DNA of 17,119 bases. It comes from Lachnospiraceae bacterium EP-SM-12S-S03 (GTDB taxonomy: Bacteria; Bacillota; Clostridia; Lachnospirales; Lachnospiraceae). Below the pieces are notes generated by a model. The model was not told where the DNA came from. It made no database searches and was given only the letters and a program-made list of their open reading frames with translations. Position 1 is the stretch's first letter. Every line of letters begins with the position of its first letter. The stretch covers positions 1 through 17,119 of the forward strand of contig JAJBSL010000040.1 in assembly GCA_020540725.1 (NCBI GenBank), read 5' to 3'. Below are positions 1-8,020 of the stretch, one piece after another. The translations under genes were made by a program, and so were the position numbers.

Positions 1-39
1 TTATGGCTGCATGGATCAATTTTTAGATTCATGGCACAG

Positions 40-102
40 TTATCGCTTCAGATACTGTTCCGTGAATAATTTAGGATTCATTATAACTTTTTCCCGTATC
101 AT
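40..102 (-). other. 20-codon ORF, probable gene remnant
   Basis: An ATG at 102 follows a GAGGTGAC ribosome-binding-like stretch, but the frame ends in TAA after 20 codons. The peptide begins MIREKVIMNPKLFTEQ. The same frame beyond the stop continues with short readable runs broken by TGA and TAA up to the window edge, which fits a decayed gene better than a functional peptide. It sits 31 nt downstream of the MATE gene stop on the same strand. I do not recognise a family. The remaining bases of 1-133 show nothing else that I can support. Confidence 0.25.
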
Positions 103-133
103 CTTGTCACCTCTTCATTTCTCTTTCATACTG

Positions 134-1456
134 CTACATTAGACTTGTAAATTTCTTTCCATGAATATATACTCCCGTTATTATACAAGAACATATCCAC
201 CCTATCGGAATTGCAAGCCATACACCCATGTATCCCCAATAATCTTTTAGTAAATATGCTGACGGGACTCTTGAAAACCAAAAACCCGATAATGTACTGA
301 TCATCGGTAAGACTGTATTTCCTGTTCCTCTGATATGTCCGTTAAGTACTACAAAATAACTTGCAATAAAATATGCTAAACTCAGAATTTTAATATAGTC
401 ATAAGACATACAAATAATCTCCTGATCATTTGTAAATAACTTGATTATATATTCTCCTGCACCCCACAATAAAAATAAAAGTCCTAAGCTAATTCCAAAT
501 GCTAGACACAAACAAAAATTTTTGCCTTTTTTTGCTCGTTCTATTTTTTTTGCACCAAGATTTTGACTGGTAAAAATACAAATTGTCTGACCTATACCTG
601 AAATCGGAATGGCTGCAAAAGAGTCAATTTTAGCTCCGATCACATACGATGTCATCACTTTTACTCCCAAAGAATTAATTGCAGCCTGCATGAAAAACAT
701 TCCCAAACTGACCGCCCCCTGTTCTATCGCAAAAGGTATTCCACACTTTAATCCTTCCCTTACTGACTCCCATCGAAAATCTAAATTCATGATCTGATAT
801 GACACGAAATCTTTTTGAACATTGATATATAGTAAGCACAAAATAAAAGAAATTGTCTGTGCAATGACTGTTGCGCACCCCGCACCCGCAACTCCCATAT
901 TTAATCCTGCTACAAACCAAATATCTAATCCGATGTTCACAACTGAAGTTATGATAAGAAAAATTAAAGGTACTCTTGAATTACCGGTACTTCGAAGTAT
1001 TCCGCTTAACGTATTATAACCGGCCACCCCAAATAGTCCTATAAAATATATTTTTAAATATTCCACCGATTGTGGAAGGATTTCCTTCGGTGTTCCAATT
1101 CCTTTTAGCAATATTTCAGAAATAAAGATTCCGGTCAAGGTTAAAATCAGAGCCAATCCCAAAACTGCTGTTAATAGAGAGTCTAATGTACGTTTTACCA
1201 TCGGAAGATTTTTCTGACCTACATATTTTGAAATCAATATTTCAGAGCCTGCTCCCAACCCCATTAAAATAGAAATCAAAAAGAACTGTATCGATTGACT
1301 AGCCCCAATTGCTGCAAGACCTTCATCGCCGACTACCTGTCCAACAATCACAGCATCTGCAAGAGAGTAGCACTGTTGAAGAACATTACCAATTAATATG
1401 GGGAGCATAAAACTAACCAACTTGCTTTTTACATTGCCTTCCGTCAAGTTTGCCAT
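134..1456 (-). CDS. MATE-family multidrug efflux transporter
   Basis: This 440-residue integral membrane protein has the length and pattern of the MATE (NorM/DinF-like) family, which expels organic cations or drugs in exchange for Na+ or H+. What is seen: about twelve hydrophobic segments in two halves; an N-terminal half with the usual LPILIGNVLQQCYSLADAVI helix-1 region followed by GLGAGSEILISKYVGQKN; and a second half with GIGQTICIFTSQNLGAKK and GTGNTVLPM, which mirror the first half as expected for a pseudo-duplicated MATE fold. The start at 1456 is preceded by GAGGGGAGC at good spacing. Only 30 nt separate it from the solute-binding lipoprotein gene upstream and no terminator hairpin is visible there, so it may be the last gene of the peptide-importer operon. 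Family assignment is firm; substrate is unknown. Confidence 0.93.
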   Translation of the reverse strand: MANLTEGNVKSKLVSFMLPILIGNVLQQCYSLADAVIVGQVVGDEGLAAIGASQSIQFFLISILMGLGAGSEILISKYVGQKNLPMVKRTLDSLLTAVLGLALILTLTGIFISEILLKGIGTPKEILPQSVEYLKIYFIGLFGVAGYNTLSGILRSTGNSRVPLIFLIITSVVNIGLDIWFVAGLNMGVAGAGCATVIAQTISFILCLLYINVQKDFVSYQIMNLDFRWESVREGLKCGIPFAIEQGAVSLGMFFMQAAINSLGVKVMTSYVIGAKIDSFAAIPISGIGQTICIFTSQNLGAKKIERAKKGKNFCLCLAFGISLGLLFLLWGAGEYIIKLFTNDQEIICMSYDYIKILSLAYFIASYFVVLNGHIRGTGNTVLPMISTLSGFWFSRVPSAYLLKDYWGYMGVWLAIPIGWICSCIITGVYIHGKKFTSLM

Positions 1457-1486
1457 TTTGCTCCCCTCTCTTTCATTTTTTATTTA

Positions 1487-3139
1487 TTACTGCAATTTTT
1501 CTACATATTTAAAGTCATATTCTGCACCAAACGGCCAAATATTTAAACCTTTTACATTTTCTGAAACAGTATAAGTGTTCTCCACAAAATTCTGTGGAAT
1601 ATATACATATTTATCTAATATAAGTTTCTCCACTTCCTGCAATGTTTTAATTCTTTCCTCTCCAATCTGTGTCATTTGTTTTTCCCATAAACTAATGAAT
1701 TCCGGATCATCCATCTTACCTTCGTCATAAATGAAACTGAAGAACTCACTTGCATCAGGATAACTTGCAACGTTAGAGCCTCCGATTACACAGTGGAATG
1801 TTCCTTCTACCAACATCGGAATTAACATCTTAGTCTGCATTGGCGAAACCGCAATTTCCAATCCAAGATTTTTCTTCCACATTTCCTGAACTGCCTGTGC
1901 CTGAAGTTTGGAACCTTCTGAATCTACACAATAGATCTGAAGGAAATCCTCCATATCTTCTTTTGTTTTTCCAAGTTCTGCAAGACCTTCGTCTAAAAGT
2001 TTCTTAGCCTTATCAATCGCCTTTGAATCAGTTGCTGAATCGACCACTAAATCTCCCTGTTGCTCGCGGAAATCTCCTCCATCTACACCACGAATACCAT
2101 ATGGTACCATTCCATATGCAGCAAGTTTCTTGTTTTTGATCACGTTTTCCGCATATGCCTGTCTATCAAATGCAATTGATAATGCCTCACGAATCTTAAT
2201 GTTATTGAGGAAATCAACTCTCGGATTAAACTCAATGAAGCTTACACCCAAACGTGGAACTACTTTAAGCTCAGGAGAATCTTTGTATTTATCCAGTTCC
2301 TCTGAACCGATTCTTCTAAGATCCAGATCTCCCGATTCATACATTCCTTGAATCGCATTTTTATCAGCTGTAATAGACATTTCAATCGTATCTAATGTTA
2401 CATTCTTCGCATCCCAGTAGTTCTCATTTTTTTCAAGCGTAATGGAATTATCATGCACCCATTCAGTTACTGTAAATGGTCCTGAAAACACCATATTTTC
2501 TGGTTCTGCACCATAAAGGTCTTTAAATTCTTCTGCTGCTTTCTTCTGTACCGGAGCATAACCCGGAACTTTTAGACAATCAATAAAATAGTCAATCGAT
2601 CTGGATAATGTAAATTCTACAGTATACTCATCTAATGCTTTTACTCCTAATTCTGATTTATCCATCTCTCCTTTTGCGATTGCTTCTGCATTTTTAATTT
2701 CGAAATAATCATTTGCTTTCGGTGATGCAAATTCCGGGTCTACTGCCCTTTGGAAACTATAAACTACGTCTTCTGATGTAATTGCTGTTCCATCAGACCA
2801 TTTTGCATCTTCTCGCAATTTTACGGTATAAACCGTTGCATCTTCATTCATTTCATACTCTGTAGCAAGTCCAGGTTCCCATTCTTTTCCATCTTCTCCT
2901 GCAATACGGAATAATGGTTCTGTAACTGCATAACTGATATTATATGCCGTATCGTCCTGAATTTGAAATGGGTCCAAAATAGTAGGTTCACCTGAAATTG
3001 CGAGACGCAAAACCTGTTCTTCTGCTTTTCCTTTTTCTCCACTTCCCTTTTTGTTGCTACTTCCGCAAGCGGTCGCTCCGAATACCATTGTACCTGCCAA
3101 AAGTAAGCACAGAGCTTTTTTCATTTTTTTTGCTTTCAT
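1487..3139 (-). CDS. oppA: Peptide ABC transporter substrate-binding lipoprotein (SBP family 5)
   Basis: A 550-residue extracellular solute-binding protein that captures oligopeptides and delivers them to the permease. What is seen: a lipoprotein signal peptide (basic MKAKKMKK, hydrophobic core, lipobox ending GATAC with Cys25 as the lipidation site), a Ser/Gly/Lys-rich linker, then the family-5 start around residues 45-75 (LRLAISGEPTILDPF) and typical segments such as WSDGTAITSEDVVYSFQR, FSGPFTVTEW and REALSIAFDRQAYAENV. I chose the start at 3139 rather than an upstream ATG at 3184: GGAGGAGG lies just before it, and it begins exactly at the signal peptide. It is the fifth gene of the importer operon, 61 nt after the second ATPase gene. 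Family is certain; whether it prefers oligopeptides, dipeptides or another ligand cannot be read from sequence. Confidence 0.95.
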   Translation of the reverse strand: MKAKKMKKALCLLLAGTMVFGATACGSSNKKGSGEKGKAEEQVLRLAISGEPTILDPFQIQDDTAYNISYAVTEPLFRIAGEDGKEWEPGLATEYEMNEDATVYTVKLREDAKWSDGTAITSEDVVYSFQRAVDPEFASPKANDYFEIKNAEAIAKGEMDKSELGVKALDEYTVEFTLSRSIDYFIDCLKVPGYAPVQKKAAEEFKDLYGAEPENMVFSGPFTVTEWVHDNSITLEKNENYWDAKNVTLDTIEMSITADKNAIQGMYESGDLDLRRIGSEELDKYKDSPELKVVPRLGVSFIEFNPRVDFLNNIKIREALSIAFDRQAYAENVIKNKKLAAYGMVPYGIRGVDGGDFREQQGDLVVDSATDSKAIDKAKKLLDEGLAELGKTKEDMEDFLQIYCVDSEGSKLQAQAVQEMWKKNLGLEIAVSPMQTKMLIPMLVEGTFHCVIGGSNVASYPDASEFFSFIYDEGKMDDPEFISLWEKQMTQIGEERIKTLQEVEKLILDKYVYIPQNFVENTYTVSENVKGLNIWPFGAEYDFKYVEKLQ

Positions 3140-3200
3140 ACTTTTCCTCCTCCTTGATAGAAAATATTTATGCCAGCTGCTCACGCAGTTTTGCTCTCAT

Positions 3201-4166
3201 TTAGATATGGTGACATGCTACAAAATGGCTATTTCCAACATCTTTCATCTCCGGTGGCGTCGATTTACATATATCTGTAGCATATGGACATCTTGTACAA
3301 AACTTGCATCCTTTTGGTGCATGAATCGGACTAGGCAACTCTCCCTTCATTTCAATTTGATGACGCTGCTTTTCAATCTTAGGATTCGGAACAGGGATTG
3401 CTGAAAACAGCGCTTTTGTATATGGATGCATCGGATTTTTATAAAGTTCTACGTTTGAAGCATATTCCACAACTGTTCCCAAATACATGACTGCCACGTA
3501 GTCCGAAATATATCTTACCATTGACAAATCATGCGCAATAAAAATATAAGAAAGGTCTAACTTCTTTTGAAGTTCAACTAAAAGATTCATAACCTGCGCC
3601 TGAATCGATACATCCAACGCACTAATCGGCTCATCACAAATAATAATTTCCGGATTCATACTAAGCGCTCTTGCAATTCCAATTCTTTGACGCTGACCAC
3701 CTGAAAATTCATGAGGAAATCTGTTTGCATGTTCCTCGTTCAGACCTACTAGCTTAAGAAACTCTATAATCTTTTCCTTTCTTTCCACTTTATCTTTAAC
3801 AATACCTTGCATATCCCATCCTTCTGCAATAATATCGCCTATTGTCATACGCGGGTTAAGGCAAGCATATGGGTCTTGAAAAATCATCTGAATATTTTTA
3901 GCCAAATCACGTCTAAACTTCTTCGAACTCTTTCCACTGATGTCTCTGCCTTTTAAATAGATCTTTCCTTCCGTGGGGTCATAAATCCGAATCAAAGTTC
4001 TTCCAAAAGTACTTTTTCCACACCCGGATTCTCCTACCAATCCAAGTGATTCTCCTTTGTGCAACGTAATGGAAATTCCATCTACAGCTTTTAGCATTTT
4101 CCCGCCTTTTACCGGAAAATACTTTTTCAGATTCTCCGTACGCAAAATTTCTTGTTTTTGCATCAT
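3201..4166 (-). CDS. oppF: Oligopeptide ABC transporter ATPase (OppF type)
   Basis: A cytoplasmic ATPase subunit that powers peptide import together with the neighbouring ATPase. Seen in 321 residues: Walker A GESGCGKST at 45-53, Q-loop region MIFQDP near 94-99, signature SGGQRQ at 155-160, Walker B with catalytic Glu179 (IIICDEP), and the H-loop His212. The C-terminal oligo-HPY extension carries four cysteines (GCKFCTRCPY, DIC and VACHH). Matching cysteines in this family are known to bind an iron-sulfur cluster in some DppD/OppD proteins; whether they do so here is inference. The start overlaps the preceding ATPase gene (ATGA overlap) and its ribosome site GGAGGTGA lies within that gene's last codons, so the two are translationally coupled. 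A second ATG follows immediately, so the true start may be one codon later. Confidence 0.95.
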   Translation of the reverse strand: MMQKQEILRTENLKKYFPVKGGKMLKAVDGISITLHKGESLGLVGESGCGKSTFGRTLIRIYDPTEGKIYLKGRDISGKSSKKFRRDLAKNIQMIFQDPYACLNPRMTIGDIIAEGWDMQGIVKDKVERKEKIIEFLKLVGLNEEHANRFPHEFSGGQRQRIGIARALSMNPEIIICDEPISALDVSIQAQVMNLLVELQKKLDLSYIFIAHDLSMVRYISDYVAVMYLGTVVEYASNVELYKNPMHPYTKALFSAIPVPNPKIEKQRHQIEMKGELPSPIHAPKGCKFCTRCPYATDICKSTPPEMKDVGNSHFVACHHI

Positions 4167-5209
4167 CTCACCTCCTCGCCTGTAATAGGATTCATAATAG
4201 TCCCACTCTGTTTTGCTCTCTCATCATAAAGCCAACAACTCGTTTTGTGCCCTTCTCCTTCCACATCATATTGTGGTGGCTGAATACATCTACAAACTTT
4301 CATCGCATATGGACATCTTGCTGCAAAGGCACAGCCCTTCGGTGGATCTAATAAATCCGGTGGTGTACCGAGAATTGGATGTAATGGTTCTTTATTCGTT
4401 ATTTCTTCTGGTGGTATCGACTGCATAATTCCCCATGTATATGGATGTGATGCATGCTCAAAAATATCTTCTGCCATACCATACTCAATAACTTGCCCCG
4501 CATACATAACTGCAATATCATCTGCGATATTCGAAACAACTCCCAGGTCATGCGTAATCATAATGATTGCTGTATTATATTGTTTTTGAATTTTTTTAAT
4601 CAATCTCAAAATCTGAGCCTGTGTAGTTACATCTAATGCCGTCGTCGGTTCATCTGCAATCAAAAGTTGTGGATTTACTGCCATAGCTAATGCAATCATA
4701 GCTCTTTGTCTCATTCCGCCTGAAAATTCATGTGGATATTGATTGAATCGATCTTCAGGACTTGGAATACCTGCCATTGCTAATGTATCTATTGCTATCT
4801 TCTTTGCTTCTTCTTTTGAAGTTACTCCGCTTTTCAAAATTCCTTCCATAATCTGCTTACCAATAGTCATTGTAGGATTAAGACTTGTCATAGGATCCTG
4901 AAAAATCATTCTTATTTTTTTCGCTCGTATCTTCTCCATTTCCTTCTCTTTTAAGGAAGCAAGATCTTCACCATCAAATATGATTTTTCCTCGTTTAATT
5001 TCACCACTTGGTTTATCCGGATTTAATCTTACAATTGATTTTGCTGTTACAGATTTACCACATCCGGACTCTCCTACAATTCCAAGAGTTTTTCCTTTTT
5101 CTAGAGTAAAGCTAACACCCCGAACCGCTTGTACTTCACCTGCATATGTATTGAAAGAAAAAACAAGGTCATCTACAACTAATAATTGATTTTCTTTTTC
5201 TTTATTCAT
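4163..5209 (-). CDS. oppD: Oligopeptide ABC transporter ATPase (OppD type)
   Basis: Partner ATPase of the peptide importer, 348 residues. Seen: Walker A GESGCGKS at 46-53, Q-loop region MIFQDPMTSLNPTMTIG at 101-117, signature SGGMRQ at 163-168, Walker B LLIADEP with catalytic Glu187, a switch His in ITHDLG, and the C-terminal oligo-HPY tail with its four-cysteine pattern (GCAFAARCPY, KVCRC, TSCW). AGGAGGAAG lies upstream of the ATG at 5209, and the gap to the preceding permease gene is 16 nt. It ends in a 4-nt overlap with the next ATPase gene. The pair of non-identical ATPases is the standard arrangement for Opp/Dpp systems and both appear intact. Confidence 0.95.
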   Translation of the reverse strand: MNKEKENQLLVVDDLVFSFNTYAGEVQAVRGVSFTLEKGKTLGIVGESGCGKSVTAKSIVRLNPDKPSGEIKRGKIIFDGEDLASLKEKEMEKIRAKKIRMIFQDPMTSLNPTMTIGKQIMEGILKSGVTSKEEAKKIAIDTLAMAGIPSPEDRFNQYPHEFSGGMRQRAMIALAMAVNPQLLIADEPTTALDVTTQAQILRLIKKIQKQYNTAIIMITHDLGVVSNIADDIAVMYAGQVIEYGMAEDIFEHASHPYTWGIMQSIPPEEITNKEPLHPILGTPPDLLDPPKGCAFAARCPYAMKVCRCIQPPQYDVEGEGHKTSCWLYDERAKQSGTIMNPITGEEVR

Positions 5210-5225
5210 GATTCGTTTCTTCCTC

Positions 5226-6173
5226 CTACTGTCTCATTCTTGGGTCTAATGCGTCACGTAATCCATCTCCCATTAAGTTAAAGCAGAGCATTGTAATACA
5301 AATCAATACTGCTGGAAATACTAACTGATATGGATAACTCAATAATTTGTTTGCACCATCAGAAGCCAATACTCCCCAACTTGCAGTCGGTAGCGGAAGT
5401 CCCAGACCAATGTAACTTAAAAATGATTCCGCAAAAATTGCCCCCGGTATTGCAAAAGCCATATTAGTAATGATTGGACTTAAAGCATTTGGGAAAAGAT
5501 GCTTCATAATAATCCAAATACTTCCCGCTCCCATTGTACGACTTGCCATTACATATTCCATTTCTTTGATCTGAAATACCTGACCTCGAAATAGTCGTGC
5601 CATCCCAATCCATCCGGTAGCTGCAATCGCAATGATAATAGGCCCTACACCAGGTTTCATAATTAAGATCAGAAGAATCACCCATAACATTTGTGGAATT
5701 GCTGCAATAAGTTCGCAAAAACGCATCATAATATTATCTGCAAGCCCACCAAAATATCCCGCAATTCCTCCATATAGAATTCCAATTGTTCCATTCAGAA
5801 TAGAAACAATCAAACCAATAGAGAGACTCACTCTCGCTCCTTCCCAACACCGAACAAAAATATCTCTTCCTAAATCATCTGTTCCAAACAAATGTGTTAG
5901 CGATGGACTTTGATTTGTACACGTTAAGTCATTCTGATTATATGTATATCTACTAACCATCGGTACAATAATCGCGAGTGCTACAATTAAAATTAAAATA
6001 ATTGCCGACATCATCGCAAGTTTATTTCGTCTGAAACGTCTCCATGCATCACTCCAATATGTAACCGACGGTCTTGTTATCTTATCCGCATCGTCATATG
6101 ACTGTTCATCTTTTTCAAACATATCCAATGGAATATTCTGAACATTCATTTTCTGTGTATTTTTCTCCATCAT
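5226..6173 (-). CDS. oppC: Oligopeptide ABC transporter permease (OppC type)
   Basis: Second membrane subunit of the peptide importer, 315 residues. Seen: a cytoplasmic N-terminal tail followed by SDAWRRFRRNKLAMMS and the first membrane helix, which is the usual OppC/DppC opening; then FGTDDLGRDIFVRCWEGAR, which is highly typical of this subunit; and the EAA-type cytoplasmic loop contacting the ATPase, including ESFLSYIGLGLPLP. The C-terminus (LMGDGLRDALDPRMRQ) is also typical. GGAGG lies just before the start and overlaps the stop of the previous permease gene (9 nt gap). Two adjacent ATG codons (6173 and 6170) are possible starts; the second has the more standard 8-nt spacing. Confidence 0.95.
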   Translation of the reverse strand: MMEKNTQKMNVQNIPLDMFEKDEQSYDDADKITRPSVTYWSDAWRRFRRNKLAMMSAIILILIVALAIIVPMVSRYTYNQNDLTCTNQSPSLTHLFGTDDLGRDIFVRCWEGARVSLSIGLIVSILNGTIGILYGGIAGYFGGLADNIMMRFCELIAAIPQMLWVILLILIMKPGVGPIIIAIAATGWIGMARLFRGQVFQIKEMEYVMASRTMGAGSIWIIMKHLFPNALSPIITNMAFAIPGAIFAESFLSYIGLGLPLPTASWGVLASDGANKLLSYPYQLVFPAVLICITMLCFNLMGDGLRDALDPRMRQ

Positions 6174-6182
6174 GCTATCCTC

Positions 6183-7103
6183 CTAACTTGCAACTCGAAT
6201 TCTCGGGTCAACGACTCCATAAAGAACATCTACCACAAAATACATGATTGCAGAAATAAACGAAAAGATAAGGGTAAGTCCCATAATCATCGTATAGTCA
6301 CTTCCTTGAATCGCATTGATCATCGCCTGACCGATACCCGGAATGTTAAAGATTTTTTCTACTACAAAATTTCCAGTCAATACTCCTGCACACATAGGTC
6401 CAAAAGAAGTAACCAGCGGAAGAAGAGAATTTCTTAACATATGTTTTCTAACAATCTCTTTCCTATTAAGACCTTTGCTTTTCGCTGTATATATGTAGTC
6501 TTGCTTTGTCACATCTAACATACTTGTTCTTAACATTCTGGCGTAAAATGCAATATTCGTGAATGCCGATGTAAGCATTGGTAGTACTGCATATTGCCAG
6601 CCTCTCCAGCCTTGTATCGGAAACCATCCCAAATCGACTCCAAATAGCTTTTGTATGAGCGAGCCGAAAACAAAACTAGGTATTGATACACCTAAAATAG
6701 CTAGCACAATGACTATATAGTCTACGGCTCCCTTATTGTGTAGAGCCGCTATACATCCAAGTACCATACCGATAATGCTTCCGATAATGACTCCACCAAA
6801 TCCGATCAGAGCAGATACAGGCATACCTGTAGCTACTTTTCCGATAACTGTTTGCCCTTTGTATTTCATAGAAGTACCAAAATCTCCCAGTAGTAAATTC
6901 TTCATATAGATGATATACTGCTCAAATAATGGTTTGTCTAATCCATACTTTTGTTCTAGATTTTCTCTGACTACCGCTGGTGTATCCCTCCCTAGTTCAA
7001 ACGGGTCACCAGGTATTGAATGCATCAGAAAAAATGTAACTGTTGCAATCAAAAACAAGGTAATCAACATGGAACCAAATCGCTTTAACACATACTTTCC
7101 CAT
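6183..7103 (-). CDS. oppB: Oligopeptide ABC transporter permease (OppB type)
   Basis: First membrane subunit and first gene of the importer operon, 306 residues. Seen: the N-terminal helix MGKYVLKRFGSMLITLFLIA followed by HSIPGDPF, a hallmark of the OppB/DppB family; YGLDKPLFEQY; about six membrane helices; and the EAA loop near the C-terminus (EKIFNIPGIGQAMINAI). The C-terminal DVLYGVVDPRIR is standard. The ATG at 7103 is preceded by AGGAGAAGAGG. A minus-strand promoter candidate lies at 7226-7254, giving an untranslated leader of roughly 110-120 nt. The gene faces away from the YheO-type regulator gene and shares its control region. Confidence 0.95.
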   Translation of the reverse strand: MGKYVLKRFGSMLITLFLIATVTFFLMHSIPGDPFELGRDTPAVVRENLEQKYGLDKPLFEQYIIYMKNLLLGDFGTSMKYKGQTVIGKVATGMPVSALIGFGGVIIGSIIGMVLGCIAALHNKGAVDYIVIVLAILGVSIPSFVFGSLIQKLFGVDLGWFPIQGWRGWQYAVLPMLTSAFTNIAFYARMLRTSMLDVTKQDYIYTAKSKGLNRKEIVRKHMLRNSLLPLVTSFGPMCAGVLTGNFVVEKIFNIPGIGQAMINAIQGSDYTMIMGLTLIFSFISAIMYFVVDVLYGVVDPRIRVAS

Positions 7104-7210
7104 AACCTCTTCTCCTTTATTTTATTTCGTTCTTTTGACAGTACTACTATTTTAGAAAGTTTCTTGTATTGTGTATTTTGTATATTTTTCTTCCATTTTT
7201 CATACCGTCT

Positions 7211-7318
7211 ATGTGATTTATCCACATGCTATCACGAATCTTTTATCACGTCAATAATTTTTTATCACAAATATATTTTTTTATCAAATTGTGTTGACAC
7301 ATCTATATTTACGTGATA
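7211..7318. promoter_or_regulatory. Cluster of TATCAC-type repeats, probable operator array
   Basis: Four same-direction copies are visible: TATCACG at 7230-7236 and 7244-7250, TATCAC at 7263-7268, and TATCAA at 7282-7287, with spacings of 14, 19 and 19 nt. An inverted copy CGTGATA lies at 7312-7318, and a separate inverted repeat ATGTG-N7-CACAT lies at 7211-7227. The two TATCACG copies cover the minus-strand -10 and -35; the inverted copy overlaps the plus-strand -10. This layout between two divergent promoters is what a regulator array would look like, and the adjacent YheO-type protein is the natural candidate. No binding motif is known to me for this regulator, so the link is inference. 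Confidence 0.5.
7226..7254 (-). promoter_or_regulatory. Sigma-A-type promoter candidate for the peptide importer operon
   Basis: Reading the minus strand, TTGACG (7254-7249) is followed after exactly 17 nt by TAGCAT (7231-7226). The -35 matches 5 of 6 consensus bases, the -10 only 4 of 6. A TATCACG element overlaps each hexamer, so a bound regulator would directly affect polymerase access. Other weaker hexamer pairs exist in this AT-rich stretch, so the exact start point is uncertain. Confidence 0.55.
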
Positions 7319-7322
7319 TTTT
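7294..7322 (+). promoter_or_regulatory. Sigma-A-type promoter for the YheO-type regulator cluster
   Basis: A perfect TTGACA (7294-7299) is followed after 17 nt by TATTTT (7317-7322), which matches the -10 consensus at 4 of 6 positions. Transcription would begin near 7329, roughly 28 nt ahead of the ATG at 7357. The inverted CGTGATA element (7312-7318) overlaps the -10, consistent with autoregulation. Confidence 0.7.
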
Positions 7323-7356
7323 CATTTTAACAATATAAAAAGGCGGTGAAACATTC

Positions 7357-8007
7357 ATGTTAAATACCAAAGACTATATACCTATTATGAAATTTCTTGC
7401 TCTCTATTTGGGAGACGATTGTGAACTAATTCTTAGTGATACACAAAGAGTTCTACATACTGAAAACTCTTTTGACAACTTAACTCATATTGGAGAACCC
7501 GTTGGTGAGATCCAACAAGCATTCATCAACAATCCCAAATGTCACTCATTACCTTATAGCGTAAACTATAGAGCAACAAGTTCATCAGGCGAAAAACTTC
7601 GCTCTGCAACATTATTTATTAAAGAAGAGGAGACGCTTATTGGACTTTTGACAATCAACATGAAAATCTCCAGTCTTCTGTCATTACGGGAACTGCTCGA
7701 AAAAATGATTAATGGTAATGTGTCTCATCATTCTTCAGATATGCCAAATATTTCCCAAAAATCTACCGAAGATTATGAAAATCTAAGTTCATCAACTTCA
7801 GCACTCATAAATTCTGTTATTGTTGAAGCATGTATTCGTTTCGGCGTAACTCCAGAACGATTTACAACAGCCGAAAAGAAAAGCATTGTACGAGAAATGG
7901 ATGGCAGAGGAATTTTTCTCGTAAAAGGCGCAATCTCAGAAGTTGCTAAAGAACTAAAGAGTTCTGAAGCCACAATATACCGCTATCTTCAACAAATTGA
8001 TAAATAG
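7357..8007 (+). CDS. YheO/DauR-type PAS-HTH transcriptional regulator
   Basis: A 216-residue cytoplasmic DNA-binding protein. Seen: an N-terminal YheO-like PAS domain (about 5-115) that opens with the family-typical pattern around DYIPIMKFLALYLGDDCELI and a later GEPVGEI; a linker of low conservation (about 115-145); and a C-terminal YheO-type helix-turn-helix (about 150-213) ending KELKSSEATIYRYLQQI. E. coli DauR, a member of this family, controls D-amino-acid catabolism; the ligand here is unknown. The start is supported by AGGCGGTGA seven nt upstream. It is the first gene of the plus-strand cluster, divergent from the peptide importer, and its control region carries repeated TATCAC elements, so control of both itself and the importer is likely. 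Confidence 0.9.
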   Translation: MLNTKDYIPIMKFLALYLGDDCELILSDTQRVLHTENSFDNLTHIGEPVGEIQQAFINNPKCHSLPYSVNYRATSSSGEKLRSATLFIKEEETLIGLLTINMKISSLLSLRELLEKMINGNVSHHSSDMPNISQKSTEDYENLSSSTSALINSVIVEACIRFGVTPERFTTAEKKSIVREMDGRGIFLVKGAISEVAKELKSSEATIYRYLQQIDK

Positions 8008-8020
8008 GAGGAGTTTTAAA

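Noticed and set aside
675..920. Overlapping ORFs in other frames inside the MATE, importer, peptidase and dehydrogenase genes
   Set aside because: They lack ribosome sites and recognisable domains and lie wholly within well-supported genes.
3141..3167. Small CTGC-GTGA-GCAG-type stem before the binding-lipoprotein gene (near 3168-3190)
   Set aside because: Only four base pairs, with no T-run; too weak to call a regulatory hairpin.
3168..3200. A 10-codon ORF whose ATG directly follows the stop of the second ATPase gene (TAAATG), ahead of the binding-lipoprotein gene
   Set aside because: It has no ribosome site, is very short and resembles no leader peptide; chance overlap is more likely.
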